Shown here: positions 1 to 6,785 of the stretch, in pieces
How the letters are laid out: every line of letters starts with the position of its first letter
Position numbering within the stretch: position 1 is the stretch's first letter
Source: Chitinophaga pinensis
GTDB taxonomy: Bacteria > Bacteroidota > Bacteroidia > M30B66
Direction: 5' to 3'
Length of the DNA stretch: 12,334 nucleotides
NCBI GenBank assembly: GCA_943333015.1
Contig: CALQRR010000015.1
Location: 1-12,334 of the forward strand
The notes under the pieces: model-generated
Databases searched by the model: none
Seen by the model: the letters and a program-made list of their open reading frames with translations, nothing else
Told to the model about the DNA's origin: nothing
Program-made: the position numbers and the translations under genes

Positions 1-1
1 A

Positions 2-376
2 AACGGAGAAGGACATTATTTTCTCTCCGATGTGCATGGAAACCCTCAAATTATAAACTACCACGCCCTTCTGGCAGGAGTAAATTATCACCTCACAGAA
101 AACAGCCCTTTCGATCCCTTTGTTGGCATGCAACCAGGCCTCGGTCTTGTTGAGGGTGTTCGCCTCATCGGAACGTCTTCATCTAGATTTGAGGCTGTTC
201 CATTACTTTCATTTTGCGCTGGGACGAATTATTATGTTGGTTCGATCTTTCATTTTTTTATCAAAGTGCGTTACCTCCAAGGACAGTCGCTCTCTGCAAC
301 CGATTATAAAGTTCCACTCGGTGAATTTCGCCTAATGGCAGGACTTGGATTTAATGTTGGTGTGAGGGATAAATAA
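2..376 (+). CDS. Outer-membrane beta-barrel protein, C-terminal fragment
   Basis: This is the 3' end of a gene that begins before the window. The frame is open from the left edge and ends in TAA after 124 visible codons. A GTG at 32 could serve formally as a start, but the frame continues upstream of it with the same character, so I treat the gene as truncated by the window edge. The protein alternates short hydrophobic and polar stretches rich in Tyr, Phe and Gly (LLAGVNYHL, DPFVGMQPGLGLVEG, FCAGTNYYVG, FFIKVRYLQG, FRLMAGLGFNVG). That pattern is typical of amphipathic strands of a small OmpW/OmpA-like barrel, with a charged turn (ENSPFDP) between strands. No specific ligand or partner can be inferred. 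Its stop lies 4 nt from the stop of the convergent polyphosphate kinase gene, and no terminator is visible between them. Confidence 0.7.
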   Translation, partial: NGEGHYFLSDVHGNPQIINYHALLAGVNYHLTENSPFDPFVGMQPGLGLVEGVRLIGTSSSRFEAVPLLSFCAGTNYYVGSIFHFFIKVRYLQGQSLSATDYKVPLGEFRLMAGLGFNVGVRDK

Positions 377-380
377 AGAA

Positions 381-1124
381 TTATGCCCCCGAAAGCTCTG
401 GATACTGCATCTTCAATCCTTCGAGGTATTCCACAATGGTAGAAGCGATGATAAAATCTTTGTACCAGTTTTGATCCGATGGAACAATGGTCCACTTTGC
501 TGCTTTGTTGCACTGATCAAAAATGTCTTCATACGCCTCCAAGTAGCTCGGCGTTTTTTTCGCTTCCGTGAGATCGGATGTTCTGAATTTCCAGCGTTTT
601 TCAGGATTCGACAACCGTTCGTCGATCCGTTGCTTTTGTTCTTCTGGAGAAATATGTAAAAAGAATTTGAAAATATGGGTGCCCGATTCCTTTAACAATG
701 ATTCCCAAGCGTTGATATGGGTGAAACGTCGTTTTACTTCATCCATAGAAATAGACTCATGAACGCGCGGGAAAAGGACATCTTCATAGTGTGAACGGTT
801 AAAGATCTGAATCATTCCTTTTTCGGGTGCATGTCGGTGAATTCGCCAAAGAAAATCATGTGCTTTTTCCTCTTCCGTGGGTGTTTTAAACGCCTGAACC
901 CGACAACCCATAGGATTGACGCCACTGAACACATTTTTAACAGCACCATCTTTTCCGGATGCGTCCATGCCCTGAAGAATAATCAGCACACTGTGTTTCT
1001 TTTCGGCATACAGTATATTTTGAAGTTCTCGCAAGCGGACTAAAATACTCGTCAGTTTTTCTTTGGTTTCTTCTTTTTGAAGTTCCTTCGGTGATCGGGT
1101 GGATGTATTTAATAAATGTGCCAT
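381..1124 (-). CDS. ppk2: Polyphosphate kinase 2 family protein (class III-like)
   Basis: PPK2 enzymes transfer phosphate between inorganic polyphosphate and nucleotides in the cytoplasm. The 247-residue protein has the complete P-loop kinase core: a Walker A motif GMDASGKDG at residues 52-60, the SGVNPMGCRVQAFKTP segment at about 67-82, the second motif FNRSHYEDV at 108-116 with the NRSxYE signature, and a lid segment ERLSNPEKRWKF at 169-180. The SGVNPxGC and HDFLWR signatures resemble, from memory, class III PPK2s such as the Deinococcus and Cytophaga enzymes, which use polyphosphate to phosphorylate both AMP and ADP. The class assignment is inference, since only a phylogeny or assay separates AMP from ADP use. 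The length fits a single-domain PPK2. The ATG lies 3 nt after the stop of the MgtC-like gene, so the two are almost certainly cotranscribed. No catalytic residue appears to be missing. Confidence 0.92.
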   Translation of the reverse strand: MAHLLNTSTRSPKELQKEETKEKLTSILVRLRELQNILYAEKKHSVLIILQGMDASGKDGAVKNVFSGVNPMGCRVQAFKTPTEEEKAHDFLWRIHRHAPEKGMIQIFNRSHYEDVLFPRVHESISMDEVKRRFTHINAWESLLKESGTHIFKFFLHISPEEQKQRIDERLSNPEKRWKFRTSDLTEAKKTPSYLEAYEDIFDQCNKAAKWTIVPSDQNWYKDFIIASTIVEYLEGLKMQYPELSGA

Positions 1125-1127
1125 AGT

Positions 1128-2408
1128 TTAAATGAATAGGTTGATGAGGATGCAAAAAAGACTTACTCCGATTAACACAAACATTCGGGGAAGTGCCAGT
1201 TTTTTGACATTTTCCGAGGCCCAAACGCGGATGTAGATTGTTTTTAAAATGTTGTTGCTGAAAATTGCCAGAAGACAAGAAGTAACCAAACTGTTCACAG
1301 GATTCTCAAATTGCCCTTGAAACACATTCATCAGAAATGGGTCAATATCCGTAAACCCAACTATTACTGCTAGGATGTTCAGTCCAGAAGCGCCAAAAAT
1401 GGTCAGGCTATATTGTGAGACAAGAGAAAAGAGCAAGTATAATCCAGAGAAAACAAGTGCAACTTTCAATTCCAACGGGTTGTTGCTCAATGTAACAGGA
1501 GCTGGAATAGAATCTTCGTTCTGGTTTATTTTTCTTTTGAATAATATATATGCCGCAAGCGAGGCGGTGAATGTCATTCCGAATAAATAGGGTATTAGGC
1601 TGATGGCCAGTTCCTGATTAAAGATGAGAACGAGAATAGCGATGCGTATTAACATGGCAGTATTGGCAAGTAAAATCCCTACGGCATTTGAAACCGCACT
1701 GCCTGCACTGGATTGACTTTGACGTGATAAAACAATCGTTGCAGCTGTACTGCTATAAAATCCTGCAAGAGCACCAGAAATTTCCTCTCCGCTTTTCGGG
1801 AAAATGAATTTACGGATGAGGTAGCTTAAGTAGGAAATTCCTGAAATGACAACAACTGCCAGAAACAGTTTATACATTGACAATTGCTCAAATCCGGGGA
1901 TAGGTGTATCGGGCACTATGGGTAGAATGACACCTGCCATTGCCAGAAATTTGGCGAGCGTAATAAATTCATCATCCGCTGTTTTGCTAATCAGGCCTTT
2001 GAAATACCCTTTCATTTCGGTCAGCACTAGTATGCCTATGACCAATATGAGCACCATGCTGCTGGGCAGCAGAACAACACACGGCCCAATGCTATAAGTG
2101 ATCATGGCCACAACGAGGCTTGTAATTCCCATGTGGGATAATTCGCGGCTACGTTGGAAGTAATATACGCTTAACCAGAGGCCGATTAGAAAACCGCCAC
2201 CTAGGAAGAGGCGCCATTCATCCGGATCAAGTTGAAACAGAATAAATCCTAAAACGCCGATGAATGCAAACGTTCTATCAGTCCCGAACAAGGTGCCGCT
2301 TGGTTCATTGGCATGCAACCGACGTTGTTCCAAACCAATGAGCAGGGAAAACAATCCGGAAAGCAATAAATGAAGCACATCTGCTGGAATGCGATTGATA
2401 AAATCCAT
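1128..2408 (-). CDS. MgtC/SapB family membrane protein with DUF4010 domain
   Basis: This is a 426-residue integral inner-membrane protein with roughly a dozen hydrophobic segments. The N-terminal third (about residues 8-135) matches the MgtC/SapB type, with LLIGLEQRR at 22-30 and the GTDRTFAFIGVLGF segment at 42-55. In the family the equivalent motif is the GLER...RTF signature. The C-terminal two-thirds resembles DUF4010, including the Ser/Thr-rich segment SSTAATIVLSRQS at 219-231 and closely packed membrane helices to the C-terminus (ILINLFI). MgtC proteins are linked to magnesium limitation and control of the F1Fo ATPase in pathogens. The biochemical role of the DUF4010-containing group is not established, so I assign no substrate. 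It is the first gene of a two-gene unit with ppk2 and begins 73 nt after yifB. No convincing promoter is visible in that gap. Confidence 0.85.
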   Translation of the reverse strand: MDFINRIPADVLHLLLSGLFSLLIGLEQRRLHANEPSGTLFGTDRTFAFIGVLGFILFQLDPDEWRLFLGGGFLIGLWLSVYYFQRSRELSHMGITSLVVAMITYSIGPCVVLLPSSMVLILVIGILVLTEMKGYFKGLISKTADDEFITLAKFLAMAGVILPIVPDTPIPGFEQLSMYKLFLAVVVISGISYLSYLIRKFIFPKSGEEISGALAGFYSSTAATIVLSRQSQSSAGSAVSNAVGILLANTAMLIRIAILVLIFNQELAISLIPYLFGMTFTASLAAYILFKRKINQNEDSIPAPVTLSNNPLELKVALVFSGLYLLFSLVSQYSLTIFGASGLNILAVIVGFTDIDPFLMNVFQGQFENPVNSLVTSCLLAIFSNNILKTIYIRVWASENVKKLALPRMFVLIGVSLFCILINLFI

Positions 2409-2481
2409 ACGTGATTAAAAATAGACAATCGTATTTATAATGTCCGAATAAATTGAATTAATTCTGGCATCCGCCTGTTGG

Positions 2482-4020
2482 TTACCCAGCCCAGTTATCC
2501 CTATCGAGGCTTCTTAACTGGATTGCTTCTGATAAATGTACCAATTCAATATCTCGGGCACCTTCCAGATCGGCAATGGTTCGGGATACTTTGAGGATCC
2601 GGTCGTATGCTCTTGCGGATAAAGAAAGTCGTTCCATGGCTGTTTTAAGTAACTGATTCCCCGTATCCCCAATCTGACACCAGGTGCGCAGCATCCTAGA
2701 ATTCATCTGAGCATTGCAGTAGATTCCGGGAATTTCGTTGAACCGTTCTTTTTGAACATTCCTGGCAGCAACAACCCGATCGCGAATGGCAGAACTTCGC
2801 TCAGAACTTCGGGCGGCCGTTAGTTCTTCAAATTTTACGGGCGTCACTTCTACATGAAGATCAATCCGATCGAGCAATGGTCCCGAGACGCGGTTGAGGT
2901 ATTTCTGGACAATGCCCGGTCCGCACACACATTCTTTTTCAGGATGGTTGTAAAATCCACACGGACAGGGATTCATTGATGCAATTAACATGAAACTGGC
3001 AGGATATTCAACCGTTGAGCGGGCTCGAGAAATGGTTACGATGCGGTCTTCTAAGGGCTGACGCATTACTTCGAGCACGGTGCGCTTAAATTCAGGAAGT
3101 TCATCCAGAAACAACACACCGTTGTGAGCCAGTGAAATTTCTCCTGGTTGGGGATGTCCGCCACCGCCCACAAGTGCCACATCGCTGATTGTATGGTGAG
3201 GATTTCTGAAAGGGCGGGAGGAAAGGAGCGATGAATTCTTTCCCAGCTTCCCAGCTACCGAATGTATTTTGGTTGTTTCCAGTGCTTCCTCCAATGTAAA
3301 CGAAGGTAAAATGGAGGGTAATCGTTTGGCCAACATTGTTTTTCCAGCGCCGGGTGGACCAATCAAAATTACATTGTGTCCTCCTGCTGCCGCAATTTCC
3401 ATGGCACGCTTGATGTTTTCCTGACCTTTCACATCTGAAAAGTCGACTTCCGAAAAGTCATGTGCAGCAGCAAATTCAACTTCCGGATCGATGATAATCT
3501 GTTCGAGCACATCTTCATGCGATAAAAAACGAATGACTTGTTCGAGGTTGGAAGCACCATACACTTCAAGGCCACTTACAATAGCAGCTTCCCGTGCATT
3601 TTCCATAGGAAGAATTAATCCTTTAAAACCCTCTGTTTTTGCCTGTATAGCAATAGGCAGTGCACCACGTATTGGTAGTATTCCGCCATCGAGTGATAAT
3701 TCTCCCATCAGGATGAATTCAGGTAAGCGTTCCGGAGGGATTTGCCCAGAAGCAGCGGCAATTCCCATCGCAATGGTGAGGTCATAGGCAGAACCTTCTT
3801 TCCGGATGTCGGCAGGAGCCATATTGACAACGATTTTTTTACCGGGCATGCGATAGCCATTAAGGTTGAGCGCAGATTCGATTCGTTGTTGGCTCTCTTT
3901 TACGGCACTGTCGGGCAAGCCAACGAGAAAGAATTTTATGCCTTGAGAAACGGTAACTTCCACTGTAATAGTGGTGGCATTGATGCCATACACGGCACTG
4001 CCAAATGCTTTGACGAGCAT
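2482..4020 (-). CDS. comM: YifB/ComM family Mg-chelatase-like AAA+ ATPase
   Basis: The protein has 512 residues from the chosen start. It contains the N-terminal Mg-chelatase-associated (ChlI/Lon-protease-like) domain at about 20-142, an AAA+ core with Walker A GPPGAGKT at 221-228 and Walker B GVLFLDELPE at 301-310, the conserved RNPHHTISD and VGGGGHPQPGEISLAHNG stretches (272-301), the SMNPCPCG segment (348-355) and the C-terminal Mg_chelatase_C domain from about 406. Four cysteines at 352, 354, 364 and 366 could bind a metal. An upstream in-frame ATG at 4068 would add 16 residues. I prefer the ATG at 4020 because family members begin MLVK(T/A)FGSAVYG. In Vibrio cholerae ComM is a hexameric helicase promoting branch migration during natural transformation; a similar DNA role here is inference. 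It lies 87 nt downstream of gmhA and may be part of the same transcript. Confidence 0.93.
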   Translation of the reverse strand: MLVKAFGSAVYGINATTITVEVTVSQGIKFFLVGLPDSAVKESQQRIESALNLNGYRMPGKKIVVNMAPADIRKEGSAYDLTIAMGIAAASGQIPPERLPEFILMGELSLDGGILPIRGALPIAIQAKTEGFKGLILPMENAREAAIVSGLEVYGASNLEQVIRFLSHEDVLEQIIIDPEVEFAAAHDFSEVDFSDVKGQENIKRAMEIAAAGGHNVILIGPPGAGKTMLAKRLPSILPSFTLEEALETTKIHSVAGKLGKNSSLLSSRPFRNPHHTISDVALVGGGGHPQPGEISLAHNGVLFLDELPEFKRTVLEVMRQPLEDRIVTISRARSTVEYPASFMLIASMNPCPCGFYNHPEKECVCGPGIVQKYLNRVSGPLLDRIDLHVEVTPVKFEELTAARSSERSSAIRDRVVAARNVQKERFNEIPGIYCNAQMNSRMLRTWCQIGDTGNQLLKTAMERLSLSARAYDRILKVSRTIADLEGARDIELVHLSEAIQLRSLDRDNWAG

Positions 4021-4067
4021 AGATAGGGATAATGAATAAAATAATAGCGTATATCTACCCTTACGCA

Positions 4068-4081
4068 TTCCGGGCCCGGAA
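4068..4081. repeat. 14-bp perfect palindrome TTCCGGGCCCGGAA
   Basis: The palindrome is perfect over 14 bp and sits in the 87-bp gap between gmhA and yifB, about 48 bp upstream of the preferred yifB start. It is G+C-rich in an otherwise A+T-rich spacer. It has no T-run, so it does not look like an intrinsic terminator. It could be a protein-binding site or a short structured element in the transcript; no function can be assigned. Confidence 0.5.
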
Positions 4082-4107
4082 CGGCACTGAAACGTTGTAG
4101 AACGAAT

Positions 4108-4683
4108 TTACATCATTCGCTCGATTCCTCCAATGAGGTTATGAATTACTTTGATATGAATTTCTTGCGCACGATCGGCATATTGGCTATGTGGTGCCCG
4201 AATTTCAACATCGCACAAGGGTGCCATTTTTCCACCGTCTTTCCCAGTAAGTCCAACGATGGTCATACCTTTTTCGCGTGCAACTTCCATTGCTCGGATC
4301 ACATTAGCTGAATTTCCGCTAGTGCTTATTGCCAGTAAAACATCGCCTTTGTTTCCAAGTCCACCGATATAACGGGCAAATACTTCTGAATAGCCGTAAT
4401 CGTTTCCTACACAACTGAGATGTGAAGGATCGGAGATAGACAATGCAGCCAGTGGCGCCCGGTCGTCACGAAACCGACCACTCAGCTCTTCCGCAAAATG
4501 CATGGCGTCACACATCGATCCGCCATTGCCGCATGAAATGATTTTTCCACCTGCTTTCAAGCAATTGCCCATCCGAGTAATGGCTTCTGAAATAGATGCA
4601 ATGGCATTTTCATCGGCCAGAAAACGGGACAAAACAGCTGCTGCCTCCTGAAGTTGGACGTGGATGTAGTCTGTTTGGTTCAT
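4108..4683 (-). CDS. gmhA: Phosphoheptose isomerase (sedoheptulose 7-phosphate isomerase)
   Basis: GmhA converts sedoheptulose 7-phosphate to D-glycero-D-manno-heptose 7-phosphate, the first committed step to the ADP-heptose used in the LPS inner core. The 191-residue protein is one SIS domain spanning almost its full length. Visible family signatures are [22 protein letters not shown] (50-71), [15 protein letters not shown] (83-97), [11 protein letters not shown] (119-129), LTGKDGGKM (145-153) and the C-terminal QEIHIKVIH (173-181). The metal and active-site residues expected from characterised enzymes are present: H62, E66, Q173 and H181. The sequence is close to the E. coli enzyme as I remember it and is nearly the same length. 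An extended frame reaches 4746, but the ATG at 4683 fits family length and forms a 4-nt ATGA overlap with the stop of the upstream gene. This implies translational coupling. Confidence 0.95.
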   Translation of the reverse strand: MNQTDYIHVQLQEAAAVLSRFLADENAIASISEAITRMGNCLKAGGKIISCGNGGSMCDAMHFAEELSGRFRDDRAPLAALSISDPSHLSCVGNDYGYSEVFARYIGGLGNKGDVLLAISTSGNSANVIRAMEVAREKGMTIVGLTGKDGGKMAPLCDVEIRAPHSQYADRAQEIHIKVIHNLIGGIERMM

Positions 4684-5048
4684 GCTTCGTCGTCGTAAGG
4701 CAGATAAATAAATCCTGCATTTTCTTTCATCAAAGCAAATACACACAGGAATTGCTTTGGATCTTTGAAGCTCTTTTTGAACGCTTCCAGTTTGTCTTCC
4801 TGAACAATTTTGCGGCGCACAAATTCCTCTAACGTGGAGGCATTAATACTCCATTCGAGTGCGAGTTCTTCTTTATCGATGATTTGTTTTCCCAGATTTA
4901 CTTCCTCGCGGGACGCTACAAATACTGGATATTTCGAGACCTGATTGTCGAGGATTTCCTCAGCAATTTCACGGATCGATTCTTTATAAATCTGCAGGTT
5001 CTGGTTAAGTTCCTGAAGATCTTCGGCATGTTGTTTTGTGTCGAGCAT
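4680..5048 (-). CDS. Conserved hypothetical protein between glycosyltransferase and gmhA
   Basis: I do not recognise a named domain in this 122-residue protein. It is charged and cytosolic-looking, with no signal peptide or membrane segment. The N-terminal part (about 5-36) is Glu-, Gln- and Leu-rich and probably helical or a short coiled coil. It is followed by a motif-dense core: [16 protein letters not shown] (39-54), [22 protein letters not shown] (56-77) and [13 protein letters not shown] (94-106), ending [11 protein letters not shown]. Similar small proteins appear, from memory, in many Bacteroidota genomes without an assigned role. It starts 20 nt after the glycosyltransferase and its TGA overlaps the gmhA ATG by 4 nt, so the three are likely one transcript. 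The context suggests an accessory role in LPS core synthesis, but nothing in the sequence proves it. Confidence 0.8.
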   Translation of the reverse strand: MLDTKQHAEDLQELNQNLQIYKESIREIAEEILDNQVSKYPVFVASREEVNLGKQIIDKEELALEWSINASTLEEFVRRKIVQEDKLEAFKKSFKDPKQFLCVFALMKENAGFIYLPYDDEA

Positions 5049-5068
5049 TGGCCCCGCAAGTTAGGAAA

Positions 5069-5839
5069 TCAAAGTACCTTCTTCCGAACCTGTTCGTGAA
5101 GAAATCTCAATTTGACATATTTCTGAAGCGTATAATGTGCCGTAAACCTTGCAATCACCCATCCATAGTAGCCATCAAGGAAACCGGCACGCAGGATGAA
5201 ATCACGAAAAAAAGCAAATCCGGGCCGCACTAACAGATCCCACCATCCGGCTTTCTTGTTCTTTTCCAAATAGGCTTGAGCAGCAATACCGGAGAAATAA
5301 TCCAGCTTTTGGATGTGTTCGTCAATGGTGTAATACGTATAATGGAGTATATCCCCCGAGAGATGAATGATTTTCGCATCCGAAAATGGCGCGGCTTTAT
5401 CGTGCGGATTTACGCCCGACCAGCGCACTTTTCGCCTGTCAAATACGCGCAATTTTATGTCAGGATACCAGCTGCCATGATGAATCCAATGTCCGCAATA
5501 ATTACTCAGACGGTTCATGGTATATCCATCCGCATCTTCTCTTTGCTTCAGGTTAAGAATTGATGTTCTGAGCGTATCAGAAAGCACTTCATCCGCATCA
5601 AGGGATAAGACAAGGTCATTGGATGCCTGAGTCAGTGCGTAATTTTTTTGCTGGATATGCCCTTCAAACGCATGTTCGAGAAAAAGGGCACCCGCTTTTT
5701 CTGATATGTTACGTGTTTGGTCGGTTGAAAATGAATCAACCACCACAATCTCGTCCGCAATTCCCTTTAGTGATTCAAGGCATCGGCCGATATTGCGTTC
5801 TTCATTGAAAGTAATAATGACGGCAGATAACTTACGCAT
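5069..5839 (-). CDS. Family 2 glycosyltransferase, LPS core type (WaaE/KdtX-like)
   Basis: The protein is a 256-residue GT-A fold glycosyltransferase. The N-terminus has the standard start LSAVIITFNEERNIGRCLESL (4-24), followed by DEIVVVDSFSTDQT (29-42), which forms the nucleotide-sugar site, and the metal-binding DxD-type motif LDADE at 80-84. The region NYCGHWIHHGSWYPDIKLRVFDR (113-135) is typical of the WaaE/KdtX group, which adds a beta-linked glucose to LPS heptose. The C-terminal part (200-240) has hydrophobic and aromatic residues that may associate with the membrane surface. Sugar specificity cannot be read from the sequence. A TTG at 5848 extends the frame, but the ATG at 5839 matches family starts, and the TTG falls in a possible -7 promoter element. 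It leads the gene set that continues to gmhA, consistent with LPS inner-core assembly. Confidence 0.9.
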   Translation of the reverse strand: MRKLSAVIITFNEERNIGRCLESLKGIADEIVVVDSFSTDQTRNISEKAGALFLEHAFEGHIQQKNYALTQASNDLVLSLDADEVLSDTLRTSILNLKQREDADGYTMNRLSNYCGHWIHHGSWYPDIKLRVFDRRKVRWSGVNPHDKAAPFSDAKIIHLSGDILHYTYYTIDEHIQKLDYFSGIAAQAYLEKNKKAGWWDLLVRPGFAFFRDFILRAGFLDGYYGWVIARFTAHYTLQKYVKLRFLHEQVRKKVL

Positions 5840-5845
5840 ACGAGC

Positions 5846-5853
5846 CAAACCTA
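5846..5853 (-). promoter_or_regulatory. Possible Bacteroidota -7 element (TAGGTTTG) for the glycosyltransferase operon
   Basis: Read on the minus strand, TAGGTTTG matches the Bacteroidota -7 consensus TAnnTTTG. A TTTG at 5869-5872 lies 15 bp upstream, shorter than the usual -33 to -7 spacing. The element ends 6 nt before the ATG at 5839, so a transcript from it would be leaderless or nearly so. The position just after the preceding terminator is sensible for a new operon promoter. It is a motif match only. Confidence 0.35.
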
Positions 5854-5876
5854 CAAAAATAGACCGGACAAAATAA

Positions 5877-5910
5877 AAAAAGGTCTACCTGAGAACAGGC
5901 AGACCTTTTT
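5877..5910 (-). terminator. Rho-independent terminator after the XRE regulator gene
   Basis: The arms AAAAAGGTCT (5877-5886) and AGACCTTTTT (5901-5910) pair perfectly. An A/C mismatch (5887/5900) then leads into an inner CCTG/CAGG stem with an AGAA loop (5892-5895). On the minus strand the hairpin is followed by a T-rich run (complement of 5871-5881), as expected for termination of the XRE gene, which ends 15 nt upstream. The A-run and T-run on both sides would also allow function in the other direction. It insulates the glycosyltransferase block from the regulator gene. Confidence 0.88.
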
Positions 5911-5925
5911 AGGTAGATTATATAA

Positions 5926-6444
5926 TTATTGGCCAAGAAGCTCAACAATACGCTCCAAACCTTTATTGTAATTAGTGATTTGATTCGCATCCAATTTTCT
6001 TGAAGCAAGATTGGTTGAACAATCTTTCAATACATCAATAAAGCTTGCAACATTAACATTGTTATTTTCAAAGATGTTGCGGATAACGGCTTTGGTGTTA
6101 AGTTCCTTACTTTCATCATACAAGTTGATGATTTTACGTAGTAATGCAACTTCAGAATCAACAGGAGCAGAAGAGCTTCCGAATCCAGCTGGGTTTCCAG
6201 AACCTGGAATGTTCAATTTGCGATCTAAACTATCTGACTCACCATTGAGGTAGCGAATAAAATCATTCAACTCAATGTCGAAAATTTTTGACAAATCCGC
6301 GAGACGATTAAGGCTCAATTTAGTCACACCGCGTTCAATTTTAGAGTAGGCGCCGACAGTAATGTCAAGTGCTTTCGCTACATTTTCCTGACTCATGCTC
6401 TTTGAGACCCGAATTAGTCTCAGGCGTTCTGCTTGTTTTTTCAT
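5926..6444 (-). CDS. XRE-family helix-turn-helix regulator
   Basis: The protein has 172 residues from the chosen ATG. Residues 7-63 form a Cro/C1-type HTH domain: RLRLIRVSKSMSQENVAKALDITVGAYSKIERGVTKLSLNRLADLSKIFDIELNDFI, with the recognition segment around TVGAYSKIERG. A flexible linker rich in Gly, Ser, Pro and Asn follows (about 78-97). A helical C-terminal region (98-172) of unknown fold may mediate oligomerisation or sensing. A longer frame reaches 6510, but the added 22 residues look like translated promoter DNA, and MKKQAERLRLIR is the natural start. The gene is divergent from hemA across a 358-bp region containing perfect inverted repeats, which makes control of itself and possibly of hemA plausible; this is inference. 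A strong terminator follows the gene. A phage or antitoxin origin is not supported by the neighbours. Confidence 0.88.
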   Translation of the reverse strand: MKKQAERLRLIRVSKSMSQENVAKALDITVGAYSKIERGVTKLSLNRLADLSKIFDIELNDFIRYLNGESDSLDRKLNIPGSGNPAGFGSSSAPVDSEVALLRKIINLYDESKELNTKAVIRNIFENNNVNVASFIDVLKDCSTNLASRKLDANQITNYNKGLERIVELLGQ

Positions 6445-6468
6445 GGAATATTTAAGATGGTTGAAGTA

Positions 6469-6476
6469 CAAATTTA
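6469..6476 (-). promoter_or_regulatory. Possible -7 element (TAAATTTG) for the XRE regulator gene
   Basis: The minus strand reads TAAATTTG, an exact match to TAnnTTTG, ending 24 nt before the ATG at 6444. The implied leader would be short (about 15-20 nt). No well-spaced -33 TTG or TTTG was found upstream, so the call rests on the -7 match and its position. Confidence 0.35.
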
Positions 6477-6591
6477 CAAACTTTACTCTTCTGAGATGAA
6501 AAAAAATCAATATTTGAGCGAATATTCTACATCTTCCTGCTCTTTATGGATTGTCGAATGACGCAAATGCCTAAAAGAGTTCAACATAGCG

Positions 6592-6612
6592 TTTCAAAAA
6601 TTTACTTTGAAA
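6592..6612. repeat. Perfect inverted repeat TTTCAAA-N7-TTTGAAA
   Basis: Seven-bp arms (6592-6598 and 6606-6612) are separated by 7 bp, giving a 14-bp centre-to-centre spacing that suits a dimeric DNA-binding protein. It lies 148 bp upstream of the XRE start and 190 bp upstream of hemA. An operator for the XRE protein is possible but unproven. Confidence 0.5.
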
Positions 6613-6633
6613 TGACAGACACTTCCACCTAAG

Positions 6634-6649
6634 TAACCCTAAAGGGTTA
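6634..6649. repeat. Perfect inverted repeat TAACCCT-AA-AGGGTTA
   Basis: The 7-bp arms with a 2-bp spacer form a 16-bp operator-like palindrome in the XRE/hemA divergent region. The right end is followed by A+T-rich DNA without a T-run, so a terminator is unlikely. It differs in sequence and spacing from the inverted repeat at 6592-6612, so the two may bind different proteins. Confidence 0.55.
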
Positions 6650-6712
6650 TATAGAATGCTTTAAAATTGCATTTATGCTTTAGTGATTGTTACGAATGGT
6701 AGAATATATGAA

Positions 6713-6729
6713 CCGGAATTCCGGAATTC
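6713..6729. repeat. Tandem CCGGAATT duplication with nested palindromes
   Basis: CCGGAATT occurs twice back to back (6713-6720, 6721-6728) followed by C. The unit creates the palindromes CCGGAATTCCGG and GAATTCCGGAATTC. It lies about 75 bp upstream of hemA. It may be a binding site or a chance slippage duplication. Confidence 0.5.
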
Positions 6730-6768
6730 TTATTTGGAATGGGTTTAAATAAAGAGAAAGCCGTGTCT

Positions 6769-6785
6769 ATGACAATTCAATGACA
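6769..6785. repeat. ATGACA direct repeat, 11-bp period, upstream of hemA
   Basis: ATGACA occurs at 6769-6774 and 6780-6785, one helical turn apart, 17 bp before the hemA ATG. A third copy is at 6612-6617. The same-face spacing could suit an activator or repressor site, but the repeat is short and could be chance. Confidence 0.35.

Noticed and set aside
937..1278. 113-codon minus-strand frame spanning the ppk2/MgtC-like junction
   Set aside because: It overlaps two well-supported genes in another frame, and its product is low-complexity with no family features.
4021..4068. Longer yifB start at 4068
   Set aside because: The added 16 residues (MRKGRYTLLFYSLSLS) look like a hydrophobic leader, but family proteins start at MLVK(T/A)FGSAVYG and are cytoplasmic. 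The ATG at 4020 is preferred.
6445..6510. N-terminal extension of the XRE protein
   Set aside because: The extra residues precede a typical HTH start and overlap the putative -7 promoter element, so they are probably untranslated.
6657..6682. TGCTTTA direct repeat and short AATGC/GCATT inverted repeat in the hemA upstream region
   Set aside because: The units are short and A+T-rich, and expected by chance in this composition; they were not listed as separate features.
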